Source: Paludibacteraceae bacterium (GTDB lineage: Bacteria; Bacteroidota; Bacteroidia; Bacteroidales; Paludibacteraceae). Taken from it: DNA of 64,000 nt. Positions 1 to 10,100 of the stretch are shown here, one piece after another. The notes beneath the pieces were generated by a model. The model did no database searches and was not told where the DNA came from. It saw only the letters and a list, made by a program, of their open reading frames with translations. The DNA lies in the NCBI GenBank assembly GCA_017625155.1, contig JAGALP010000004.1, positions 124,001 through 188,000 of the forward strand. Direction: 5' to 3'. The position numbers and the translations under genes are program-made. Positions within the stretch are counted from its first letter, which is position 1, and every line of letters begins with the position of its first letter.

Positions 1-308
1 GTTTGTGGTTGCTCAAGGCGTTTTTCCACGCTTTCTTTGAGCAGTGATTCTGCGCTGAAAGTCAGTTTATTATATCCTTCAATAGTGAATGTTTCGCCTG
101 TAGCGATGTTTACACTTTTGCGAGGTGCAACGGCTTTTAGCGAGAAACTGCCTAACCCTTTGACTTTTACTTGTTTGTCAACTTTCAGTCCCTCTACGAC
201 GCCATTCAGCAGGGCATTGAGAAACTGTCCTGCCTCTTGTTCGGAAATATTGGCATATTCTGCTACTGCTTTGCGCAGTTCGAGCCATGTGAGTTTTTCG
301 TTTGCCAT
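1..308 (-). CDS. HU-family DNA-binding protein, partial (C-terminus outside window)
   Basis: About 102 residues are visible from an ATG at 308 to the window edge, without a stop. The N-terminal half is a helical dimerisation region (MANEKLTWLELRKAVAEYA). It is followed by the HU-type turn V-K-G-L-G-S-F and the beta-arm region (PRKSVNIATGE), which in this family inserts into the minor groove. The reading frame is still open at residue 102, beyond the roughly 90 residues of a classical HU, so the protein may carry an extra C-terminal domain, as some Bacteroidota HU-like proteins do. It starts 3 bases after the stop of another HU gene and is probably the last visible member of the recQ-rimO-HU operon. 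HU proteins bend DNA and organise the nucleoid. Family assignment is firm; exact role is not known. Confidence 0.85.
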   Translation of the reverse strand, partial: MANEKLTWLELRKAVAEYANISEQEAGQFLNALLNGVVEGLKVDKQVKVKGLGSFSLKAVAPRKSVNIATGETFTIEGYNKLTFSAESLLKESVEKRLEQPQ

Positions 309-311
309 ATC

Positions 312-590
312 TTATGCGTTTTTCAGTTGCTCTTTTATGGTATTACTTGCTTTGAATGTCAATTGCATCTTCTCTGGTACAGTCGTACGCTCCTTCGTTT
401 TGGGATGTACTACGGTACGTGCACTTTTACGTTGCATCTCCAATGTACCAAAATTGTGCAACTGTACACTCTTTCCTGCAAGTAATTCTTTTTGCAACAC
501 AGCCACTGTTGCATTCAATAATTCCTCAGTGCGTGTCTTGGTCATAGAGGTGGCTGTGGCAATGTGTTGAATAAGGTCTTTTGTTTTCAT
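312..590 (-). CDS. HU/IHF-family DNA-binding protein
   Basis: A complete 92-residue protein, the usual HU length. It has the N-terminal helical pair (KTKDLIQHIATATSMTK), the family turn LHNFGTLEMQ and a beta-arm with the region RTVVHPKTKE. Proteins of this type bind DNA as dimers and bend it. The ATG overlaps the TGA of rimO by four bases (ATGA), so translation is probably coupled to rimO, and a second HU-like gene starts 3 bases after its stop. I see no own promoter. Whether it acts as HU homodimer, as an IHF-like subunit, or pairs with its neighbour cannot be told from sequence alone. Confidence 0.92.
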   Translation of the reverse strand: MKTKDLIQHIATATSMTKTRTEELLNATVAVLQKELLAGKSVQLHNFGTLEMQRKSARTVVHPKTKERTTVPEKMQLTFKASNTIKEQLKNA

Positions 591-1939
591 AATGTTGCGT
601 AGAGGTCAAAATCCTCTGATTTTATGATAGTTACGGTATAAAATTCTCCAATCTCTAAAATTCGGTCTCCTGACTCTCGACTCTCGTTTTCTGTTTTCTC
701 AATCAGCACCTCGCAATCCACTTCTGGCGAATCGTATTGTGTGCGTCCTACGTAATATCCCTCTTCTTCTCTATCAATCACCACCCGTTGTTGTGTGCCC
801 ACCATCTGGCTCAACAATGCTGCGGAAATTTCTTGTTGTATAGCCATCAGTGTCTCCACGCGCTGTTCTTTTTCTTCTTGCGGAATGTCATCTTTATAAT
901 GTTGAGCCGCATATGTTCCTTCTTCCTCGCTGTATGCAAATGCTCCCATGCGTTCAAACTTCATCTCTTTTACCCATTCACATAGCTCGTTAAAATCCTC
1001 TTCTGTCTCACCTGGATGTCCTACCAATAGTGTGGTACGAATACATATCCCTGGCACTTCCTCCCGAATACGTTTGATTACCGCATCTTGTTCTTCGCGG
1101 GTGATATGGCGATGCATTTTTTTGAGCATGTTATCCGAGCAATGCTGCAATGCAATATCCATATATTTGCACACGTTCTTGTGTTTTGCCATCACGGGCA
1201 GCAAATCATATGGAAAATCAGTGGGGTAGGTATAATGTAGTCTTATCCACTCTACGCCCTCTATTTGTGCCATCTCATCCACCAACTGTGCCAATCTATG
1301 TTCGCCGTAAAGGTCTAATCCATAGCTGGATAAGTCTTGTGCAATCACATTGAACTCTCTCACTCCTTGCCCTACCAACCATCGCACTTCATCCAATATA
1401 TCCTCCATTTTTCGAGATGTGAATCGCCCTGTAATCAGCGGTATAGCGCAGTACGAGCAGTATCGATTACATCCCTCTGCAATCTTCAAATACGCATAGT
1501 GCTTGGGCGTGGTTAATGTCCGCTCAAACTCCTCGCCTTTAAACTCTAAACTATAGCCCTTAGGGCGTTCTCTAAACTGTGCGCTTGCACATTCTTCCAC
1601 TATCCCCATATAATCAAACTTCCCAAACCACTTATCCACTTCTGGAATCTCCGCGGGTAGTTCTTCTTTGTAACGTTGTGATAGACACCCCATCACGTAT
1701 AACTTACGCAGTTTACCTTTGCTTTTTCGTTCTGCGAATTGCAGGATTATTTCGATACTTTCCTCTTTTGCATCACCGATGAATCCGCAGGTATTGATGA
1801 TAGCTATCTCACCTTTGGGTTCGGCGGAGTCGTGTACACACTTATACCCTGCCAATTCCAATTGACGCATCAATCGCTCTGCATCCACCAGATTCTTCGA
1901 GCAACCCAATGTGATTATATCTATCTCATTCTTTCTCAT
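587..1939 (-). CDS. rimO: Ribosomal protein S12 methylthiotransferase RimO
   Basis: 450 residues, close to the family length. RimO is a radical-SAM enzyme that adds a methylthio group to an aspartate of ribosomal protein S12 in the cytoplasm. The N-terminal methylthiotransferase domain has the three cluster cysteines C13 (LGCSKN), C51 (NTCGF) and C85 (MGC). The radical-SAM cluster cysteines C157, C161 and C164 are in EGCNRYCSYC. A TRAM-like RNA/protein-binding domain forms the C-terminus. The gene lies between recQ and HU. Two short low-complexity stretches look like in-frame repeat insertions: residues about 121-135 (from a palindromic unit at 1544-1578) and a TENESRESGD stretch near the C-terminus, encoded by tandem GACTCTC words around 670-690. 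Neither touches the cluster ligands, so the enzyme is probably active. Confidence 0.96.
   Translation of the reverse strand: MRKNEIDIITLGCSKNLVDAERLMRQLELAGYKCVHDSAEPKGEIAIINTCGFIGDAKEESIEIILQFAERKSKGKLRKLYVMGCLSQRYKEELPAEIPEVDKWFGKFDYMGIVEECASAQFRERPKGYSLEFKGEEFERTLTTPKHYAYLKIAEGCNRYCSYCAIPLITGRFTSRKMEDILDEVRWLVGQGVREFNVIAQDLSSYGLDLYGEHRLAQLVDEMAQIEGVEWIRLHYTYPTDFPYDLLPVMAKHKNVCKYMDIALQHCSDNMLKKMHRHITREEQDAVIKRIREEVPGICIRTTLLVGHPGETEEDFNELCEWVKEMKFERMGAFAYSEEEGTYAAQHYKDDIPQEEKEQRVETLMAIQQEISAALLSQMVGTQQRVVIDREEEGYYVGRTQYDSPEVDCEVLIEKTENESRESGDRILEIGEFYTVTIIKSEDFDLYATL
1544..1578. repeat. Hairpin flanked by direct word repeat, inside rimO
   Basis: The word CTCTAAACT occurs at 1544-1552 and 1570-1578 and brackets a small palindrome GCCC-TTA-GGGC at 1556-1566. 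Nearly the same core, TATAGCCC-gta-GGGCGTCC, lies in the rimO-recQ gap. The unit is in frame in rimO (residues about 121-135), between the first domain and the radical-SAM domain. Confidence 0.75.
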
Positions 1940-2037
1940 TACCTATAACCTATAGCGGCTCTGCCGCGTCCTATAGCCCGTAGGGCGTCCTATAGGCACT
2001 GTGTGCCGTCCTATAGCCGCCAGCGCCGTCCTCTAAA
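1940..2037. repeat. Intergenic array of CCTATA words separated by hairpins
   Basis: The 98-base gap between recQ and rimO is almost wholly a modular array. The word GTCCTATAG or CCTATA recurs about five times, and successive copies are separated by small, differing palindromes: GGC-TCT-GCC, GCCC-GTA-GGGC, GGCAC-TGT-GTGCC and a GGCG/CGCC variant. The array ends in CTCTAAACT, the word that brackets the element inside rimO. It lies within a transcription unit, so it would form a row of hairpins in the mRNA. No ORF or terminator T-tract is present. Confidence 0.8.
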
Positions 2038-4221
2038 CTAATTCCCCAACTCGCTGTGGAATTTGATTCTCACCAGTCGCACATTGATTTCATCGTAATC
2101 GTCTTCGCCCAGTGTTTCCATGGCTTGACGGATATTATCATTTTCAGCGTGGCGGAAATAGTCGTATATATCAAACTCTTCATCAGGATCCACCACTTCT
2201 TCGATAAAGTATTTGATATTCAGTTTGGTACCTGAATAAACGATGGCTTCAATCTCTTCCAGCATCTCTTCCATGGACATGCCCAAACGCTCTGCCAAAT
2301 CATCCAATGCTACACGGCGATCTATCGCTTGAATAATCGCAATTTTCCTTGCTGAGTTCTTTGCTACGGTTCGCACGCGCAAGTCTTCTGGACGAATCAC
2401 ATCATTTTCCTCCACATATTCCTTGATTACGCGAATAAACTCATCACCATAGCGTTTTGCTTTGCCCACGCCTACGCCAGGAATATTCTGCAATTCTTCT
2501 ACAGTAATCGGATAGGTGGTGGCCATCGCTTCCAAACTACCATCTTGGAATATCACGAATGGAGGTACGTTCATGCGTTTGCTCAACTTCTTGCGCAAGT
2601 CTTTTAGTATGGAGAATAGCACGTCATCGGCAGCTGCACACGTAGCTACGCTGGCTGACAAATCGCCGTCTTCCTCATCGTTTTTCACCTCAATCGGCAC
2701 CTCAAACATCGTTGGGCGTTTCATGAATTTTTTACCCGCTGAAGTCAATTTCAAATCGCCATACGATTCTATATCTTTCTTGATATATCCACTCACCATC
2801 GCTTGGCGAATGATGGCATGCAAGTTGGCTTCATTTTCGTCCTCTGCACAGCCGAAATTCTCCAATTCATTGTGTTTGTATGCCAACACACCTGCCGACT
2901 CTTTACCGCGCATAATGTCCACAATATGTTCAGCACGGAATTTCTCATTCAATTGGTGAATAGTTTCCAATATCAAACCAAGCAACTCTGTTGCTTCAAC
3001 CATCTTGTACGTCTTGCGGCAGTTATCGCAGCTTCCGCAGTCGTCTTTTTTATACTCCTCACCAAAATAGTGCAATAGCAATTTTCTGCGACAAATCGAA
3101 CTCTCTGCATACGACTGAGTCTCGAAAAGCAACTGATTACTAATCTCTTGCTCCGACACGGGCTTGCCTTGTTGAAACTTGCGCAAACGCTCAATATCTT
3201 TTGGAGAATAGAAGCAGATACATTGACCCTCACCGCCATCGCGACCTGCACGACCAGTCTCTTGATAATATCCTTCCAACGATTTTGGGATGTCGTAGTG
3301 TATCACGAAGCGCACATCAGGTTTATCTATACCCATACCAAAGGCGATAGTAGCCACAATCACTTGCACTTTCTCCATCAAGAATGCATCTTGATTGGCA
3401 CTTCGCGTTGGTGCATCCATTCCCGCGTGATAGGCTAGGGCAGGGATATTGTTCACCCGCAATGTCTCAGCCAGTTCTTCTACGGTCTTACGGCTCAAAC
3501 AATACACGATACCTGATTTCCCATTCATGCTGCGGATATAGCGTACCAAATCCTTATCCACATCATCTGTCTTCTCGCGTACTTCATAGTATAGGTTAGG
3601 GCGGTTGAACGATGATTTAAACACCGTTGCATCCATCATGTCCAAGTTTTTTTGAATGTCGCTTTGCACTTTCGGAGTTGCTGTTGCAGTCAAGGCGATG
3701 ATTGGTGCCTTGCCTATGCGCTCCACGATCGGATGAATCCTGCGATACTCTGGACGGAAATCGTGTCCCCATTCTGATATACAATGTGCTTCATCCACGG
3801 CATAGAACGAGATTTTTACATCTCTCAAGAAGTCCACATTCTCATCTTTATTCAGCGATTCTGGGGCTACATACAGCAACTTCGTCTTACCGCTCAGCAC
3901 ATCTGCTTTCACCGCGTGAATCTCAGGGCGTGATAGCGATGAGTTCAGGAAATGTGCCACACCGTCCTCCTCCGAATAGTTACGCATGGCGTCCACTTGA
4001 TTCTTCATCAGCGCGATGAGGGGAGAAATCACGATGGCTACACCGTCCATCAATAGCGATGGCAATTGATAGCAAAGACTCTTTCCGCCTCCTGTAGGCA
4101 TCAATACAAAGGTGTCTTTGCCATCCATCACGTTGTTAATGATGGCTTCTTGATTTCCTTTAAACGAGTCAAATCCGAAATGATGTTGTAATGCTTCAAT
4201 CAGTTGTTCATGTCGTGTCAT
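2038..4221 (-). CDS. recQ: ATP-dependent DNA helicase RecQ
   Basis: 727 residues, the usual length for the long RecQ of Bacteroidales. RecQ is a 3'-5' helicase acting in recombination repair and fork restart. Visible in order: Walker A with K47 in PTGGGKSLCYQLP, the DEAH box in AVDEAHCISEWGHDFRPEY (near residue 144), helicase motifs including RAGRDG near 330, the RQC zinc site with cysteines in SSICRRK and DDCGSCDNC (about 375-405), a winged-helix region, and an HRDC domain near 515-590 (PPFVIFQDGSLEAMA, NIPGVGVGKAKRYG). A C-terminal extension of about 130 residues follows. It is the first gene of the recQ-rimO-HU unit and has a good promoter about 125 bases upstream. Confidence 0.97.
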   Translation of the reverse strand: MTRHEQLIEALQHHFGFDSFKGNQEAIINNVMDGKDTFVLMPTGGGKSLCYQLPSLLMDGVAIVISPLIALMKNQVDAMRNYSEEDGVAHFLNSSLSRPEIHAVKADVLSGKTKLLYVAPESLNKDENVDFLRDVKISFYAVDEAHCISEWGHDFRPEYRRIHPIVERIGKAPIIALTATATPKVQSDIQKNLDMMDATVFKSSFNRPNLYYEVREKTDDVDKDLVRYIRSMNGKSGIVYCLSRKTVEELAETLRVNNIPALAYHAGMDAPTRSANQDAFLMEKVQVIVATIAFGMGIDKPDVRFVIHYDIPKSLEGYYQETGRAGRDGGEGQCICFYSPKDIERLRKFQQGKPVSEQEISNQLLFETQSYAESSICRRKLLLHYFGEEYKKDDCGSCDNCRKTYKMVEATELLGLILETIHQLNEKFRAEHIVDIMRGKESAGVLAYKHNELENFGCAEDENEANLHAIIRQAMVSGYIKKDIESYGDLKLTSAGKKFMKRPTMFEVPIEVKNDEEDGDLSASVATCAAADDVLFSILKDLRKKLSKRMNVPPFVIFQDGSLEAMATTYPITVEELQNIPGVGVGKAKRYGDEFIRVIKEYVEENDVIRPEDLRVRTVAKNSARKIAIIQAIDRRVALDDLAERLGMSMEEMLEEIEAIVYSGTKLNIKYFIEEVVDPDEEFDIYDYFRHAENDNIRQAMETLGEDDYDEINVRLVRIKFHSELGN

Positions 4222-4346
4222 AGAACAAATTGTCGTATATTTATAATGATTACTATTTTCTTCTCAATCAATTAAGGCTATTCCCTTTTATACCTAAACT
4301 ATTCCCTTTATGGATGGGTAGGCTTGCTTGGTGCCCAATTCAACTG

Positions 4347-4378
4347 CAAAATTACAACAAAAATTTCACATATACAAA
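4347..4378 (-). promoter_or_regulatory. Promoter for recQ-rimO-HU operon
   Basis: On the minus strand TTTG (4378-4375) is followed after 20 bases by TAATTTTG (4354-4347), matching the Bacteroidetes sigma-A pattern TTTG-N19-21-TAnnTTTG. Transcription would start near 4340, giving recQ a leader of roughly 120 bases. Confidence 0.7.
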
Positions 4379-4500
4379 TCTTTTTACAAAAAAAGCTACT
4401 TTTTTTAAAACATATTTCATAACTTGTTGATAATCACAACTCCCTATTTATCTTTTACCTCTCAACCGTCACCTGCCACCTGTCAACTGTCAATTATTTT

Positions 4501-4555
4501 ACCTGTCAATCCCGACAGTCACCCGACGGTGAGCCGACGGTCAACCGACAGTCAC
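4501..4555. repeat. 11-bp tandem repeat, 4-5 units
   Basis: Four head-to-tail units of exactly 11 bases (4512-4522, 4523-4533, 4534-4544, 4545-4555) follow the pattern CCGACrGTsAn; a weaker fifth unit precedes them. The array lies in the 522-base gap between the divergent recQ and transporter genes. The rest of that gap holds the two promoters and, at 4455-4495, words of the CAACTGTCAA type also seen near 47.06 kb. No ORF is credible here. Confidence 0.8.
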
Positions 4556-4677
4556 TTGTACCTTCACCGAAGGATCATCCTTACTCCATCGCTTCGCTTT
4601 TTCTTCTTTTACCACACTTCATTGCTGCTATTCGAAAACGTTTGCGCTGATATTTTGATTTTTTTTCTTTCGTGCTC

Positions 4678-4708
4678 TTGCGTACGTGAAAAATAATGTG
4701 TAACTTCG
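4678..4708 (+). promoter_or_regulatory. Promoter for the MFS transporter gene
   Basis: TTG at 4678-4680 is followed after 20 bases by TAACTTCG at 4701-4708, one base off the TAnnTTTG consensus. The start codon is 36 bases further on. It is the only clear promoter ahead of the transporter-to-SusD run. Confidence 0.55.
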
Positions 4709-4743
4709 CAGCCGATTTTGAAAATACACGCTAATTCGTAGTC

Positions 4744-6090
4744 ATGACAGAAAAACGCAACTTGTCCTTTGGACAGCTTTTTAACCTTAGTTTTGGATTC
4801 TTTGGAGTCCAAATTGCTTACGCACTTCAGAGTGCTAACATTTCTCGTATTTTCGCTACTTTAGGCGCAGATCCTCACCAACTTTCCTTCTTTTGGGTGC
4901 TCCCTCCATTGATGGGTATGATTGTACAACCATTGGTGGGTAAGTATTCCGACAAGACTTGGAATCGCCTTGGTCGTCGCAAACCTTACCTTATCGTAGG
5001 TGCGCTCATCGCTGTGGCTGTGATGTTGCTTTTGCCTAATGCAGGTAACTTCACCTTCGGTCAATCTCTTTTCTTGGGCTTGAACGCAGCCATGTGGTTT
5101 GGACTCTTCTCGCTCATGTTCCTCGATACCTCTATTAATATAGCTATGCAACCATTCAAGATGATGGTCGGCGATATGGTGAACGAGGAGCAAAAAGGTC
5201 TCGCTTATTCCATCCAATCCTTCCTTTGCAACGCAGGTTCGCTTGCGGGCTATATCTTCCCAATCCTCTTTACTTGGGTAGGTATTGCTAACACAGCTCC
5301 AGAGGGCGTTATTCCAGATTCAGTAAAGTGGAGCTTCTATATCGGTGCAGCTATCTTGATGCTCTGCGTGCTTTATACTTTTGTGACTGTTAAAGAGTTG
5401 AACCCAGAAGAGTATGCTAAGTTCCATGGTTTGGAAACTAAAAAGGACGAGAAGAAACAGGATGCAAGTTTCATCAAACTGCTCATCAATGCTCCTTCTA
5501 CCTTCTGGACTGTAGGTCTGGTGCAATTCTTCTGCTGGGCTGCTTTCCTCTTTATGTGGACCTATTCGAATGGTGCTATCGCTACCCAATGTTTTGGTTG
5601 GGATGGTGTTTCTACTGCTGCTGAGCCATTCCAAAACGCAGGTAACTGGGTAGGCGTTTGCTTTGCTATTCAGGCAGTTGGCTCGATGCTTTGGGCATTG
5701 GTTATGCCTGCTTTGGAAAAGAAATTCCACAATAAGGGCGCATACGCTATCTCATTGATTGTTGGTGCATTAGGATTTATTTCTACATTGTTTGTGACCA
5801 ACCAATACGTATTGCTTGTTTCTTATGCATTCATTGGTGCAGCATGGGCAGCTATGTTGGCAGTGCCATTCACTATTTTGACTAACTCGCTCAAGGGTGA
5901 TAATATGGGTTATTATTTGGGCTTGTTCAACTGTACCATCTGCTTGCCTCAGATTGTGGCAGCATTGATTGGTGGTGCAATCCTTAAGTATATATGCGCG
6001 GGCTCGCAAGTAGGTATGTTGGTTGCAGCAGGTGTCCTGCTCATCCTCGGTGCCATCAGCGTAGTCCTCATCAAAGAAGGCAAAAAATAA
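4744..6090 (+). CDS. MFS sugar transporter, SLC45/GPH-like
   Basis: 448 residues with about twelve hydrophobic segments, an inner-membrane carrier. The start (LSFGQLFNLSFGFFGVQIAYALQSANISRI), the charged loop KYSDKTWNRLGRRKPY after the second or third segment and the PFKMMVGDMVNEEQ loop are typical of the SLC45-like branch, whose bacterial members are usually annotated as maltose or sucrose carriers. Here it is the first gene of a galactan locus, so I infer transport of galactose or short galactosides; the sequence alone does not fix the sugar. It has its own promoter just upstream. About 100 bases separate it from the next gene, holding GAAACTTTGAAAC words and no strong terminator. Confidence 0.88.
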   Translation: MTEKRNLSFGQLFNLSFGFFGVQIAYALQSANISRIFATLGADPHQLSFFWVLPPLMGMIVQPLVGKYSDKTWNRLGRRKPYLIVGALIAVAVMLLLPNAGNFTFGQSLFLGLNAAMWFGLFSLMFLDTSINIAMQPFKMMVGDMVNEEQKGLAYSIQSFLCNAGSLAGYIFPILFTWVGIANTAPEGVIPDSVKWSFYIGAAILMLCVLYTFVTVKELNPEEYAKFHGLETKKDEKKQDASFIKLLINAPSTFWTVGLVQFFCWAAFLFMWTYSNGAIATQCFGWDGVSTAAEPFQNAGNWVGVCFAIQAVGSMLWALVMPALEKKFHNKGAYAISLIVGALGFISTLFVTNQYVLLVSYAFIGAAWAAMLAVPFTILTNSLKGDNMGYYLGLFNCTICLPQIVAALIGGAILKYICAGSQVGMLVAAGVLLILGAISVVLIKEGKK

Positions 6091-6186
6091 CCCTTGAAAC
6101 TTTGAAACAGCCCATGGGGGACTAATAGCAGACAATCTGTAAAAACAATTTAAACACAATAAATTAACATTCAATCTATAAACGTG

Positions 6187-7125
6187 ATGAAAAATAATTT
6201 TATATCTTTGCTTATAGCGGGGCTTATCGCATTGGGTTTTTCTGCATGTCAGAATGATGTAGATGTGATGGGTGGCTGCGATAAGATTACTACAAAATCC
6301 ATTATTGGAGAACATTCTTTAAGCCATGCAGAAGGGCTTAAGTTTACTGTAGAAGAGTATAAATTTGCTGAAAACGGCAAAGGCGTCTTTGTGCAGAGAG
6401 AATTTGGTGACGGTCTCAAATCATTGGAGAAAACCTACGAATTTGCCTATTCATTTGAGGACTACGGAAAGCACAACGTGGGACGTGATATTTTGGTGGA
6501 TGCGGGAGATAATGGTGTTTTCACTCTTTTGTGGAAAGATGGATTTATTTCTGATGAGCAAAAACGCACTTATGAAGCATCTGCTTTGGAAGAAAATGTT
6601 GAGAAAGTAATTAAAAATCTTCCAAATACAGATTGGATGTACAATGAAGTTGTTTTGTGGATTGATACTATTACTTTAGACTCTTTACATGTATATACGA
6701 AAAATGTAAAAGATACTGTATATGATCCAGTTACTGGCGAACCACTTGTAAACAGCAAAGGCAAAGATTCCATCGTGATTGTTGAAAAGGAATTTGTAGA
6801 TACTGTTTATTACGATGTATATGACACTGTTGGTAATAAGATGACACTTGATATCAAATTGGTTTTGAAAAAAGACGGTAATAATGCAAATGTTGGAACA
6901 TACCTGTTTGATTACAAAGAATTTAATTATGATTTAACATTAGCAAAAGATTCTTTAGTAGATCGTGCTTTCCATTGGGGATTCTCATCGGTTACGTCTG
7001 CTAAGAAATTTGTCGTAACGGCTGTTGATGATGTTAAAAAAGATACAATCAACTTTGAAATTTCTAAGTTTGACAAAAATAAGAAAGTGCTTACACTTGA
7101 AGATCGAGAATTTAAACTACAATAA
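6187..7125 (+). CDS. Putative outer-membrane lipoprotein of unknown function in the PUL
   Basis: About 312 residues. I chose the ATG at 6187 rather than the GTG one codon earlier. A lipoprotein signal is clear: K-N-N-F, a hydrophobic stretch and a lipobox LGFSAC with cysteine near residue 21. The rest is rich in Asp, Lys and beta-prone segments (DTVYYDVYDTVG, TYLFDYKEFNYDLTL) and suggests a secreted beta-sandwich protein. I do not recognise a named domain. Its place directly before SusC, 17 bases away, argues for a surface or periplasmic part in galactan use, perhaps binding. Its base composition is more AT-rich than the neighbouring transporter. Function remains open. Confidence 0.75.
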   Translation: MKNNFISLLIAGLIALGFSACQNDVDVMGGCDKITTKSIIGEHSLSHAEGLKFTVEEYKFAENGKGVFVQREFGDGLKSLEKTYEFAYSFEDYGKHNVGRDILVDAGDNGVFTLLWKDGFISDEQKRTYEASALEENVEKVIKNLPNTDWMYNEVVLWIDTITLDSLHVYTKNVKDTVYDPVTGEPLVNSKGKDSIVIVEKEFVDTVYYDVYDTVGNKMTLDIKLVLKKDGNNANVGTYLFDYKEFNYDLTLAKDSLVDRAFHWGFSSVTSAKKFVVTAVDDVKKDTINFEISKFDKNKKVLTLEDREFKLQ

Positions 7126-7142
7126 TCGCTAAAGACAATATT

Positions 7143-10100
7143 ATGAAGAATATGATGAATAATTTGCGTTATGTGTTTTGCGTGATGGCATTTTCATTGG
7201 TTCCTACCATGATTTTTGCGCAAACATCTATTACTGGTACTGTATTGGACGCAGCAACAGCTGAACCTATCATTGGTGCTAATATCATTGAAAAAGGTAC
7301 AACTAATGGTACTATTACTGATTTCGATGGTAACTTTATCTTGAATGTTCAAGAAGGGGCTCTGCTCGAAATTAGCTATATGGGGTACAAAACTGTTGAG
7401 GTTAAAGCTTCTAATGGTATGCAAGTGCAATTGGGAGAAGATACTGAATTGCTCGACGAAGTTGTGGTTGTTGGTTATGGTGTAGTTAAGAAAAACGATG
7501 CTACAGGTTCTGTAACAGCCATCAAACCAGATGATATGAACAAAGGTCTTAATACCAACGCACAAGAGATGATGCAAGGTAAGATTGCGGGTGTGGTTGT
7601 TACATCCAACGATGGTGCTCCAGGTGCGGGTGCTAATATTCGTATACGTGGTGGATCCTCGCTTACTGCTAGCAATAGTCCTCTTATCGTGATAGATGGT
7701 CTTGCTATGGATAACAATGGTATTCCAGGTGCAGCTAACCCTCTCTCTATGGTTAACCCTAACGATATTGAGACTTTTACTGTACTCAAAGATGCTTCTG
7801 CTACCGCTATCTATGGTAGCCGTGCTTCTAATGGTGTCATCATCATTACTACTAAGAAAGGTAAAGCGGGTTCTGCGCTTAAGGTAAGTTATGAAGGTAA
7901 CTTGTCTGTTGGCTCTCTCGTTAATAGAATGGAAGTGCTAAATGGTGACGAACTCCGTGCTTATGCTACTGCTATTGGATTAGGAGCCGATAAAACGCAA
8001 TATCTTGGCACAGCCAATACTGATTGGCAAGATCAAATCTATCGTACAGCGGTTTCTACTGACCATAATATCTCTTTGATGGGAGGTACAAAGAATATGC
8101 CTTATCGTGCTTCCATTGGCTATACCCTCAATAATGGTACTATTAAAACTAGCCAAATGCAACGTGTAACGGCTTCTCTTAACCTTTCTCCAAGTTTCTT
8201 TGATGATCACTTAAAGGTGAACTTCAATGCAAAAGGTATGTATATCCAAAATAGTTATCCTGCAAGCGTTGTCGGTGCTGCTATCGCTATGGACCCTACA
8301 AAACCTGTATATGGTGGTTATGAAAACGTTGAGGGTGACTCTATTGTTACTAAAGATGTAATTGATAATTTCTTCGGTGGATACTACCAACCTTATGTGG
8401 CTGCCAATTACAATGATAGTACTTGGGTTTATGCTAACGATGCACAATCTACTACCAACCCATTAGCTTCACTCGAACAGCAATCATCCAAAGCTAAATC
8501 TGGAGCTTTCGTAGGTAATCTGGAAGTAGATTATCAAATTCATGGATTAGAAGATTTACGTTTGCATGCTAACTTTGGTGCTGATTATTCTTATGGTAAA
8601 CAGTTGTATGAAAATAGCGCTTTCGGTACGGCAAATCACTACTACGGATGGAAAGGATTTGATATCAAAAATAAATATAACTTGCAGTTCAACGCATATA
8701 TCCAATACTACAAGGATTTCTCTGATACTCAACACTTTGATATCATGGCAGGTTATGAGTGGCAACACTTCTATAACGATTATGTGACCGAAGGCAATGG
8801 TATTATTCGTGACACTAATAATGATCCTTCGAAACGTGGCGTGAAATATCCAATTTCTGAGTCCTCATTCAAGACAGAGAGTTATCTAGTTTCATTCTTT
8901 GGTCGTGCTAACTATATTGGATGGAATCAACTCATGCTCACTGCTACTGTTCGTGCCGATGGCTCTTCTCGCTTCGCTCCTGAGCATCGTTGGGGTATCT
9001 TCCCATCTGTGGCTCTCGGTTGGAAGATTAAAGAGACTTTCTTGCAAGATGTTAATGAAATCAATGACCTCAAACTGCGTTTGGGTTATGGTATTACTGG
9101 TCAACAAGAAATTGGTTTAGGTGATTATCCTTATATGGCTACCTATACTATTAGTCAAGAACATGCTTACTATCCTATTGGAGGTGAAAGTAATATCTTG
9201 AAAGATGAGTTCGGAAATCCTGTATTGGATGCAAATGGCAATCAACTTTATACTACATACCGTCCTAATGCTTTCAATAAATATTTGACATGGGAGAAGA
9301 CGACTACCTACAACGCTGGTATTGATTATGGATTCCTCAACAACCGTATCAGTGGTAGCATTGATTATTATTTCCGCCAAACAGATGATTTGTTGAACAC
9401 TATTCCTGTGGCTGTGGGTACCAACTTCCGTAACAAGGTTATTTCTAACGTTGGTTCACTTACCAACCAAGGTGTGGAGTTTGCTATTAATGCAGTGGCT
9501 ATTGATAAAAAGAATTTCAAATGGGATCTTGGATTCAATATTACCTACAACGAAAACAAGATTACCAAGTTGAATACAGGTGAAGATCAAACTCCTATCC
9601 CTACAGGTGGTATCTCCTGCGGTACTGGTAATACTATTCAACGCCATGCTGTGGGCTATGCCGCTTCTTCATTCTATGTCTACCAAGCTGCTGAAGGTAC
9701 ACGCGAAAATGGCGAGAAATATTGGTATGTGGTAGATCGCAGCGGTGATGGTAAAATCTCCGAAGATGACCAATATTATTACAAGAGCCCTAATGCTCCT
9801 GTCACTATGGGCCTCCAAACTAAATTCCAATTCCATGGATTTGATTTAGGTATTTCATTGCGCTCTAATATAGGTAACTACGTTTACAATGACGTTTTGG
9901 CTGCAAACTTGCAATATGCAGATCCTACCAACCTTTATCGAAATGGTTATCACAACTTGCTCAGAACGGCATTTGACACCTATCATAACAAAGGTATGAA
10001 ATCAAATCTTATTTATAAAGATGAGGCAGGTACTGCTGCTGGATTCTCGGAATGGTATCGTTTGGATTACTTCGTAGAGAATGCATCTTTCTTGCGTATT

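Noticed and set aside
1940..2037. CRISPR array
   Set aside because: Words are only 6-9 bases and spacers are palindromic, not unique 30-base spacers. No cas genes are nearby.
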